Positions 1 to 4,543 of a stretch of 5,215 bases of DNA are shown here, piece by piece (the first letter of the stretch is position 1; each line of letters begins with the position of its first letter). The notes under the pieces are model-generated. The model made no database searches. It was not told where the DNA came from and saw only the letters and a program-made list of their open reading frames with translations. The position numbers were made by a program, and so were the translations under genes. The stretch is from CAZOHN01 sp964579325 (GTDB lineage: Bacteria > Pseudomonadota > Alphaproteobacteria > Rhodobacterales > Rhodobacteraceae): the NCBI GenBank assembly GCA_964579325.1, contig CAZOHN010000241.1, positions 1-5,215 of the forward strand, read 5' to 3'.

Positions 1-99
1 GCCTTCGGCCAGTTCGAACCGGTCGACCTCGACGCCTTCGAGCGGTTTCTGGAGGCGGAGTTGGGGGAGGTAAGGGACGAGGGTGGGGAGACGCCATAA
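1..99 (+). CDS. C-terminal end of an unrecognised protein (5' end outside window)
   Basis: The first reading frame is open from base 1 to a TAA at 97-99 and gives 32 residues, starting AFGQFEPVDLDAFERFLEAE and ending in a charged, Gly/Glu-rich tail. The peptide looks like genuine coding sequence: it has strong G/C at third positions and an amphipathic helix around DLDAFERFLEAEL. It is too short for me to assign a family. The gene converges on the S41 peptidase gene, whose stop lies 57 bases further on. A 6-bp hairpin overlaps the stop codon. Confidence 0.6.
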   Translation, partial: AFGQFEPVDLDAFERFLEAELGEVRDEGGETP

Positions 100-113
100 G
101 GCAGCCCGCCTTA
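97..113 (+). repeat. Small perfect hairpin over the stop codon of the first gene
   Basis: TAAGGC (97-102) and GCCTTA (108-113) are exact inverted copies separated by the 5-base loop AGCCC. The hairpin begins at the TAA stop codon. There is no T-run on either side, so it is at most a weak transcript end or an mRNA-stabilising stem. The 6-bp stem could also be chance. Confidence 0.3.
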
Positions 114-156
114 CACCAGTTCTGTTGCCGCTTTGCGGGACGGAGCGGATGATCGT

Positions 157-1341
157 CTAGAAATTCAGGCTATCGAGAACCTCGCGGTAGAACCGATCCC
201 GCGATTCGACTTCGTCGGAATTTGCGACCCAGGCGTGGTCCAACTCCAGTGTTCCGACCGGGACGATTTCTTGTGCGATCTCTCTCGGAGTGGTCTCGTC
301 GATGCGACCTCCTGCCCAATCATGAAAGGCCGATGAGTATCGGACGACCGCACCGCCGGTCGACAACAGGTCGATTGTTCCCCCTTCTGCGAAGAATGTC
401 AGACCGTCCCCCATCTCTTCCCCAATGAGTTTGAGCCGCGCTCCGAGACGGTGCTTCAGGATGGCGACGAAGACGATCGCGGCAGAGAAGGTGAATTTAT
501 CGACAAGCACGCCAACCCGGCGATCTTCCGCACCCTCCAAGATGGCGTCGATCAATGGCATGGTCAGGAGGAAGTTGCCGCCCGTATTACCTCGAACATC
601 AAGTAGTATGGGCGTGTACGGGCGCGATCTTGCGCGGCCTGCCGCCTCGGAAACTGCATTCGGAAGTTCAGTTTCACCGGGATCGAAGAAGCTCGGAAGC
701 ACCATTAGCAGTCCGCGTTGACCGAAATCCCTTACCTCGAGAAAGGTCTTGGGGGACCAGAGCGCGTCGGCTTTCCCATGTTCGTTTCGCGGGTAGAGCG
801 CAGATCCGCAAACCCTATTTGCCGTATCCGGAACAAGCGCGCTGATCTGTCCCGTCTCATTGCGTATCCGGTATTCGATTGTGCCGTCCCCGGAAAACAC
901 GCCGAAGCGGACCAATGCGCCCGGCCAAGAGAAAAGAATCGGCCCGATCGCGCGTTTTCGTTGGCTTGTTCCCGCCAGATATTCCTCTGCGGCGGTTTCG
1001 ATCGCGCCAACAGGAATGCCATTGATGGATATCAATTCGCTGCCAACCGCCCCAGCGAAACCGGACGGAGCTCCGAGCAGCCGCACAGCTGTGCCGATGG
1101 TTACGAACCTGAGAGGCAGGACTGAGATGGCACCATTTGGGATCAGGCGTGTATGTCCGTTCCCCGGAAGTGCCAGAAGTCGCATCAGTGAAAGGAGGAA
1201 CTCGTCCCTCGCGTTCGCGAGTGCATGCTGCCGGGCATCGTTGATGTGACGATCCATTTCCTCGCGTTCGACTGCTCGGAAGCTGGGGTCGGTCGGCAGG
1301 ACCGATCTCTCTATTTTCTCAAGGTCATGGATCATCGACAT
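157..1341 (-). CDS. S41 family (C-terminal processing/tricorn-like) serine peptidase
   Basis: The product is 394 residues. The layout matches S41 peptidases: an N-terminal helical region ending in LMRLLALPGNGHTRL (52-66, with His63), a PDZ-like stretch around VGSELISINGIPVG (99-112), then the protease core with LLDVRGNTGGN (246-256), a candidate nucleophile Ser286 in KFTFSAA, and IGEEMGDG (306-313), where Glu308 sits where related proteins usually read GEPTGG. Assigning His63, Ser286 and Glu308 as catalytic is inferred from motif position. The family normally cleaves extracytoplasmic peptides or proteins, yet there is no signal peptide. An in-frame TGA at 1345-1347 blocks extension beyond the ATG at 1341, and no clear Shine-Dalgarno precedes this ATG or the one at 1335. 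GC is roughly 58% against 70-80% in neighbours, which suggests horizontal acquisition. The substrate is unknown. Confidence 0.85.
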   Translation of the reverse strand: MSMIHDLEKIERSVLPTDPSFRAVEREEMDRHINDARQHALANARDEFLLSLMRLLALPGNGHTRLIPNGAISVLPLRFVTIGTAVRLLGAPSGFAGAVGSELISINGIPVGAIETAAEEYLAGTSQRKRAIGPILFSWPGALVRFGVFSGDGTIEYRIRNETGQISALVPDTANRVCGSALYPRNEHGKADALWSPKTFLEVRDFGQRGLLMVLPSFFDPGETELPNAVSEAAGRARSRPYTPILLDVRGNTGGNFLLTMPLIDAILEGAEDRRVGVLVDKFTFSAAIVFVAILKHRLGARLKLIGEEMGDGLTFFAEGGTIDLLSTGGAVVRYSSAFHDWAGGRIDETTPREIAQEIVPVGTLELDHAWVANSDEVESRDRFYREVLDSLNF

Positions 1342-1399
1342 GGGTCAATGTGTATTCATGCGTGATCCAATGTCTAGGAAGGGCTCAAAATAGACGTAC

Positions 1400-1410
1400 C
1401 GCACAGTGCG
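1400..1410. repeat. Short odd-centred dyad in the S41 upstream spacer
   Basis: CGCAC (1400-1404) and GTGCG (1406-1410) are inverted copies around a single A, centred at 1405, about 60 bases upstream of the S41 start. It could be half of a protein-binding site. It is short enough to occur by chance. Confidence 0.2.
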
Positions 1411-1449
1411 CTGACTGCCTTCCCGTTTGCCGTGACGCTCGTTCGACAC

Positions 1450-1460
1450 CCTTCAGAAGG
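1450..1460. repeat. Short odd-centred dyad in the S41 upstream spacer
   Basis: CCTTC (1450-1454) and GAAGG (1456-1460) are inverted copies around a single A, centred at 1455, exactly 50 bases from the dyad centred at 1405. It is listed because of this spacing. On its own it is not significant. Confidence 0.2.
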
Positions 1461-1499
1461 TTGAAATCCGGTTAACGCATGAATCGTTACTCTTTTCAA

Positions 1500-1511
1500 T
1501 CAAGCCCTTGA
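1500..1511. repeat. TCAAG-CC-CTTGA dyad next to the 18-bp palindrome
   Basis: TCAAG (1500-1504) and CTTGA (1507-1511) are exact inverted copies separated by CC. The same TCAAG/CTTGA arms recur without a spacer in the core of the neighbouring palindrome, and the two centres lie 20 bp apart, about two helical turns. Repetition of the same arms suggests a pair of binding sites for one dimeric regulator. Alternatively they form tandem stems downstream of the OmpA-like gene. Confidence 0.35.
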
Positions 1512-1516
1512 CCCAT

Positions 1517-1534
1517 CTGCTCAAGCTTGAGCAG
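1517..1534. promoter_or_regulatory. 18-bp perfect palindrome, operator-like or transcript-end stem
   Basis: CTGCTCAAGCTTGAGCAG is its own reverse complement over all 18 bases, which is unlikely by chance in so short a spacer. It lies 20 bases beyond the stop of the OmpA-like gene (minus strand) and about 175 bases upstream of the S41 start. Read as minus-strand RNA it gives a 7-bp stem with an AGCU loop but no following U-run, so it is not a classical intrinsic terminator. Read as DNA it resembles an operator for a dimeric regulator. A TTGACC at 1508-1513 could be a plus-strand -35 box, but no convincing -10 follows and no plus-strand gene lies nearby. Confidence 0.5.
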
Positions 1535-1554
1535 CGCCGCCCTGTGGCCCCCGG

Positions 1555-2025
1555 TCAGCCCCCCGGCAGCCTCGGGTCGGTGATCCGCACCGACCCGTCG
1601 CCCCGGAACATCAGCCCGTTGGCGTCCACCGGCCGGGCCAGGGGGAAAGCCGTGGCGTCGCAGCCCGCCACGAACAGCTCCACCCGCCGGTTGAGGACGG
1701 ACGAGGCGTTCGACGGCACCGCCTGCCAGTCCTCCGCCAGCGCCAGCCGCGTCGTCACGCGCGCCCCCCGGGGCAGCCGCGCCGCCACCGCCCGCGTCCG
1801 CGCCTCGGCCACCCGCAGGTTGCCCGGCCGCGACCCGTCGTCGTCGGCATGGGCCGAGAGCGCGAAGCTCCCCCCCGGATGCGCCCGCGCGACGTCGCGC
1901 AGCAGCATCCCGTCGGCAATCGAGATCCGCGACGACCCGAACGGGAAGTGCAGCGTGAAGCGGCAGTCGGCCGCAGCCGGGGCGGCGGCGAGGAGGGCAA
2001 GGGCAAGGGCGGCGGCACGGCGCAT
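1555..2025 (-). CDS. Small exported OmpA-domain (peptidoglycan-binding) protein
   Basis: The product is 156 residues. Residues 1-19 form a signal peptide: Met-Arg-Arg, an Ala/Leu-rich core, then APAAA before Asp20. Because Asp20 precedes Cys21, this is not a lipobox. Residues 22-120 are an OmpA/MotB-type domain: a FTLHFPFGSSRI opening strand, SAHAD at 57-61, an EAR at 74-76 and NRRVE at 112-116. Asp61 and Arg76 are 15 residues apart and sit where OmpA proteins bind the diaminopimelate of peptidoglycan, so the binding site looks intact. Cys21 and Cys122 could form a disulphide across the domain ends (inference). The tail at 123-156 is unassigned. The start at 2025 is chosen because AGGAG lies 9 bases upstream and the signal peptide begins there; the frame is open further upstream, but that sequence looks non-coding. 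It probably tethers the envelope to peptidoglycan in the periplasm. Confidence 0.85.
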   Translation of the reverse strand: MRRAAALALALLAAAPAAADCRFTLHFPFGSSRISIADGMLLRDVARAHPGGSFALSAHADDDGSRPGNLRVAEARTRAVAARLPRGARVTTRLALAEDWQAVPSNASSVLNRRVELFVAGCDATAFPLARPVDANGLMFRGDGSVRITDPRLPGG

Positions 2026-2035
2026 GGGGGCGGAC

Positions 2036-2040
2036 TCCTG
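2036..2040 (-). promoter_or_regulatory. Ribosome-binding site deciding the OmpA-like start
   Basis: On the minus strand, AGGAG lies 10-14 bases before the ATG at 2025 (sequence CAGGAGTCCGCCCCC then ATG). The open frame continues upstream past this point to 2370, so this site together with the signal peptide fixes the start at 2025. Confidence 0.6.
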
Positions 2041-2053
2041 TCTGGTCGCCCCG

Positions 2054-2082
2054 ACCCTAGCGCGCCCGCGCCCGCCGATCAA
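2054..2082 (-). promoter_or_regulatory. Probable sigma70-type promoter of the OmpA-like gene
   Basis: On the minus strand, TTGATC (2077-2082) and TAGGGT (2054-2059) are separated by exactly 17 bases, and the AGGAG and ATG of the OmpA-like gene follow closely. The -35 box matches TTGACA at 4 of 6 positions. The -10 box matches TATAAT only at its first, second and last bases, which is common in GC-rich alphaproteobacteria. The predicted transcript start is near 2047, giving a leader of about 20 bases. The tandem repeat at 2083-2112 abuts the -35 box. Confidence 0.5.
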
Positions 2083-2112
2083 AGCCCCCGTTGTCAGAGC
2101 CCCCGTTGTCAG
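2083..2112. repeat. Two perfect 15-bp tandem copies upstream of the OmpA-like promoter
   Basis: AGCCCCCGTTGTCAG occurs at 2083-2097 and again, identically, at 2098-2112. On the minus strand the copies read CTGACAACGGGGGCT and end directly at the -35 box of the OmpA-like promoter. The outer copy includes the TGA stop (2109-2111) of the DUF1989 gene. It is either a recent slippage duplication or a pair of direct-repeat activator sites; the sequence alone cannot decide. Confidence 0.7.
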
Positions 2113-2969
2113 ACCCCATGCGTGCGGGGGTAGGGGTTCCGCTCGGCCGGCGACCAGCCCTCGGGTGGCGCGGCGGGTGCGAAGGTCTCGACCAGCAGCG
2201 GAAAGCACGCGGCGGTATCGGACGAATGCTCCGCCGAGCAGTCGCCGCCCGGGCAGGCCGAAAGCGCCCCAAGCAGGTCGATCTCGGCGAGGAACTCGAT
2301 GTAGTCGCCCGGCCGCACCGGGCTCGCCTTCATGAAGTATTGCCCGGTGTCGCGCGTGAACCCGGTGCACATGAAGACGTTCAGCACGTCGTGGACGTGA
2401 AGCTCCGCCTCCGTCACCGACAGCCCCGTCTCCTCCGCCAGCGCCCGGGCGAGGTTCGAGTGGCAGCAGTGGTGGTAGTCGGTCCCCGACAGGAGCCGCC
2501 CGGTGTAGGGGTCGCAGCGGGTGCCGATCACGTCATGCACCGCGCCCCCGAACCCGTCGAACCCGTACCAGTCGAGCGTGTCCGCCGTGATCGTCGCCAT
2601 CGGCCGCAGGTACGGCAGGCACGACCACATCCGGTCCCCGGTCGACAGGTGCGTGCCGTGCAGCGCCCGCGTCTTGCCCGAGAAGAACCGCTCCGCGAGG
2701 TCGCCTGCCGCCCAGAGGTTGAGGTCGCCGACCTGCGGGCCCTCGACCGAGGAGATGCGGAAGAAGTGGCCGGCCGGCACGTGGAAGCAGCGGGCCTCGC
2801 GCGCAGGGACCAGCACCTCGCCGGTCTTCTCCGCCGCCGCCCGGGCGCGGGCATAGGCCGCGAGGTCCGGCATGGGCAGCGTCTCGACCGGATAGCAGAT
2901 CACCGGCGCCACGGCGCGGCGCGCCTCGGCATCGGGCGGGGCGGTGAAGTCGGGGCGGTCGGGTTTCAT
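2109..2969 (-). CDS. DUF1989 (urea carboxylase-associated family) protein
   Basis: The product is 286 residues, with no signal peptide and probably cytoplasmic. The DUF1989 domain runs from about residue 50 to 240. Its conserved elements are GDLNLW (81-86), HGTHLSTGDRMWS (104-116), HDVIGTRCDPYTG (145-157), DYHHCCHSNL (164-173), NVFM (197-200), SPVRPGDYIEF (216-226) and LSACPGGD (236-243). The His/Cys-rich segments are the likely metal or active site. Within this family, the pair CgdA/CgdB is known to deiminate carboxyguanidine in guanidine breakdown alongside guanidine carboxylase. No carboxylase, allophanate hydrolase, transporter or second DUF1989 gene is adjacent here, so the substrate is unassigned. 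The start at 2969 is preferred because the frame upstream encodes no family-like sequence, though only a weak AGG-containing site precedes it. The gene is divergent from the hydrolase, with a 96-base spacer, and followed 83 bases later by the OmpA-like gene. Confidence 0.85.
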   Translation of the reverse strand: MKPDRPDFTAPPDAEARRAVAPVICYPVETLPMPDLAAYARARAAAEKTGEVLVPAREARCFHVPAGHFFRISSVEGPQVGDLNLWAAGDLAERFFSGKTRALHGTHLSTGDRMWSCLPYLRPMATITADTLDWYGFDGFGGAVHDVIGTRCDPYTGRLLSGTDYHHCCHSNLARALAEETGLSVTEAELHVHDVLNVFMCTGFTRDTGQYFMKASPVRPGDYIEFLAEIDLLGALSACPGGDCSAEHSSDTAACFPLLVETFAPAAPPEGWSPAERNPYPRTHGV

Positions 2970-2984
2970 GGCGGCACCTGTCAG

Positions 2985-3003
2985 GATCGAGTTGCGCCCG
3001 ATC
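2985..3003. promoter_or_regulatory. Inverted repeat in the divergent DUF1989/hydrolase spacer
   Basis: GATCG (2985-2989) and CGATC (2999-3003) are inverted copies with a 9-base gap, lying about 20-35 bases upstream of the DUF1989 start in the only spacer shared by the divergent pair. It could be an operator controlling one or both genes. The 5-bp arms are weak evidence. I see no convincing -35/-10 pair in this spacer in either direction. Confidence 0.2.
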
Positions 3004-3052
3004 AAGGCCGAAGCGTGCGCGGTCTGCAAGTGTGGCGGCAACGAGATCGTGC

Positions 3053-3060
3053 AGGAGGAG
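3053..3060 (+). promoter_or_regulatory. Strong ribosome-binding site of the hydrolase gene
   Basis: AGGAGGAG ends 5 bases before the ATG at 3066. The frame is open far upstream because the complementary strand is very GC-rich, so this site, together with the signal-like N-terminus, decides the start at 3066. Confidence 0.75.
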
Positions 3061-3065
3061 AGCGC

Positions 3066-4034
3066 ATGGTATCCCGGCGGGGGGTCTTGCTGGGCGGCGC
3101 GGCCCTGCTGGGGGCGGGGGGTGGCGTGACGTGGCGCGGCTACACCCGCGCGATGGCCGAGGCCCGCGCGCGGATCGGCCCCGCGCTGAGCCGCATGGCC
3201 GACACCCGCCACGGTCCCTGCGAATGGGCAGAGGCGGGCGACGGATCGCCGGTCCTGTTCCTGCACGGCACCGGCGGCGGCTTCGACCAGGGGCTGGCGA
3301 TGGGCGCCCCCCTCGCCGCGCGCGGCTGGCGGATGATCTGCCCCTCGCGCTTCGGCTACCTGCGCACGCCGTTGCCGCCCGACCCCTCGGCGGATGCGCA
3401 GGCCGAGGCGCTGGCGGACCTCCTCGACCATCTCGGGCTGGAGCGGGTCGCCGTGGCCGGCGGGTCGGCCGGGGCGATCCCGGCGCTCGCCTTCGCGGCG
3501 CGGTTCCCCGACCGGACCTCGGCCGTCGTGGCCCTCGTGCCCGCCGCCTACGTCCCCGGCCGGCCCCTGCCCGAACCCTGGGGGCCGGTCACGACCTGGC
3601 TTGCCGAGGCGGCGCTGAAGTCGGACTTCGTGTTCTGGGCGGCGACGGTCGCGGCGCGCGACAGGCTCACCGCGGCGTTGCTGGCGACCGACCCGGCGCT
3701 GGTCCGCGCGGCAGGACCGACCGAAGAGACCCGGGTCCGCGCGATCCTCGACGGCATCCTGCCGATCAGCGCCCGCGCGGACGGCCTTGCCAACGACGCG
3801 CGCGAGACCGGAAGGCCGGCGCCCCTCGACTACGCGGCGATCACCGCCCCGGTGCTGGCGCTCTCGCTGGAAGATGACCGCTTCGACACGGCGGCCAACG
3901 CCCGGCATATTGCCGGGGCGGTGCCGCGCGGCGAGGCGGTCGTCTTGCCCGAGGGCGGGCATGTCTGGGCAGGCCGGGAGGCCGAGGTCTTCGCCACCAT
4001 CGACGCCTTCCTCAGGCGTGCGGGGGCCGGATAG
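3066..4034 (+). CDS. Alpha/beta hydrolase with Tat-like signal or membrane anchor
   Basis: The product is 322 residues. It begins MVSRRGVLLGGAALLGAGGG: a twin-Arg pair (4-5) and a Gly/Ala/Leu hydrophobic segment (6-21), resembling a Tat signal peptide or an uncleaved N-terminal anchor; no clear AxA cleavage site follows. The hydrolase fold starts near residue 60 with VLFLHGTGGG (63-72), whose HG forms the usual oxyanion region. The nucleophile is Ser134 in GGSAG (132-136), the acid is probably Asp271 in LEDDRFD, and the base is His299 in EGGHV. A lid-type insertion lies at about 160-255. The full triad indicates an active esterase, lipase or related hydrolase acting outside the cytoplasm; its substrate cannot be read from the sequence. 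It is divergent from DUF1989 and lies 68 bases upstream of another exported protein on the same strand, so the two may be cotranscribed. Confidence 0.85.
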   Translation: MVSRRGVLLGGAALLGAGGGVTWRGYTRAMAEARARIGPALSRMADTRHGPCEWAEAGDGSPVLFLHGTGGGFDQGLAMGAPLAARGWRMICPSRFGYLRTPLPPDPSADAQAEALADLLDHLGLERVAVAGGSAGAIPALAFAARFPDRTSAVVALVPAAYVPGRPLPEPWGPVTTWLAEAALKSDFVFWAATVAARDRLTAALLATDPALVRAAGPTEETRVRAILDGILPISARADGLANDARETGRPAPLDYAAITAPVLALSLEDDRFDTAANARHIAGAVPRGEAVVLPEGGHVWAGREAEVFATIDAFLRRAGAG

Positions 4035-4047
4035 GGCGCTGCGGGTT

Positions 4048-4083
4048 GTCGCCCGGAAGGCGGGATGCGAGGCTCGGGGCGAC
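4048..4083 (+). repeat. Inverted repeat between the hydrolase and the CCP-motif gene
   Basis: GTCGCCC (4048-4054) and GGGCGAC (4077-4083) are exact inverted copies with a 22-base loop. The stem ends 7 bases before the AAGGA of the next gene. GGGCG at 4034-4038 could pair with the same left arm instead. No U-run follows, so it is not a standard terminator. It may be an mRNA stem affecting the downstream gene, or chance in GC-rich DNA. Confidence 0.25.
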
Positions 4084-4102
4084 CGACTGGAAGGAATCGC
4101 CC

Positions 4103-4543
4103 ATGTTTCGCGCCGCCGTGCTCGCCCTCTGCCTCGCCACACCCGCCACTGCGCAGGGATGGGGCGACCTTGACTCGCTTCTGGCGACATCGCTCGCCCC
4201 CTCTGGCGGCGAGGTCGTCGCCTCGTACTTCCTGCCCGACAGCCCTGACCCCGCCTCAGCGACCGAAGCCCTGGGCGTGGTCTACGAGGTGATCCAGGGC
4301 GCCGCCGGCAACACCACCATCGCGGTCGGGCTGTTCGTCAGGCAGGGCGAGGGGTTCGCCTACGCCGGGCCGGTGGCCGAGGTGTTCGGGCAGGAGCCGC
4401 GCGAGGCGGCGTTCCTGCCCGACCGGATCGAGGTCACCACCACGATGCCGAAGGCCGACGACCCGCGCTGCTGCCCCACCGGGGCCTCGCGCTGGCTGAT
4501 CGACCGGGCGACGAGGACGGCGACCGAGGTTCCGCTCAACTGA
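4103..4543 (+). CDS. Small exported protein of unknown function with a CCP motif
   Basis: The product is 146 residues. I do not recognise the family. Residues 1-18 form a clear signal peptide (MFRAAVLALCLATPATA then Gln-Gly-Trp), so the mature protein is probably periplasmic. The mature part has beta-rich stretches (EVVASYFLPDS near 37-47, TTIAVGLFVR near 71-80, DRIEVTTTMP near 107-116) followed by DDPRCCPTGASRW (119-131), where adjacent Cys123-Cys124 before Pro are the only mature cysteines. The last part, LIDRATRTATEVPLN, is strand-like. AAGGA lies 7 bases before the ATG, supporting this start. The vicinal cysteines could form a disulphide or bind metal (inference). The stop overlaps the convergent helicase gene by 8 bases. 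Cotranscription with the hydrolase is possible. Confidence 0.75.
   Translation: MFRAAVLALCLATPATAQGWGDLDSLLATSLAPSGGEVVASYFLPDSPDPASATEALGVVYEVIQGAAGNTTIAVGLFVRQGEGFAYAGPVAEVFGQEPREAAFLPDRIEVTTTMPKADDPRCCPTGASRWLIDRATRTATEVPLN

Noticed and set aside
128..138. CCGC-TTT-GCGG hairpin as a terminator between the two convergent genes
   Set aside because: The stem is only 4 bp with no T-run on either strand.
1342..1359. A 4-codon upstream reading frame (ATG at 1359 to TGA at 1345) as a regulatory leader peptide
   Set aside because: It has no ribosome-binding site and is simply in the same frame as the peptidase. Such tiny frames are common by chance.
1508..1534. A SoxR or other MerR-type box, suggested by TTGACC and the CTCAAG/CTTGAG arms
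   Set aside because: SoxR sites have a 4-base spacer between CTCAAG and CTTGAG. Here the arms abut, no -10 follows at the expected distance, and there is no nearby plus-strand gene or regulator gene.
1508..2335. A plus-strand open frame opposite the OmpA-like gene
   Set aside because: The translation is Arg/Ala/Pro/Ser-rich with no domain, while the opposite strand has a signal peptide, an OmpA domain, a promoter and a ribosome-binding site.
2970..3065. A guanidine riboswitch ahead of the DUF1989 gene
   Set aside because: The 96-base spacer shows no recognisable riboswitch stems or conserved ACG-type hairpin loops, and it is short for most classes.
2091..4034. A 647-codon plus-strand open frame running through the DUF1989 gene into the hydrolase
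   Set aside because: The part before 3066 is antisense to the well-supported DUF1989 gene and reads as Arg/Ala/Val-rich low-complexity sequence. The strong AGGAGGAG and signal-like N-terminus put the real start at 3066.
2109..4190. A 693-codon minus-strand open frame extending the DUF1989 protein N-terminally
   Set aside because: The extra residues are antisense to the hydrolase and have no family-like content. The frame is open only because stops are scarce in GC-rich DNA.
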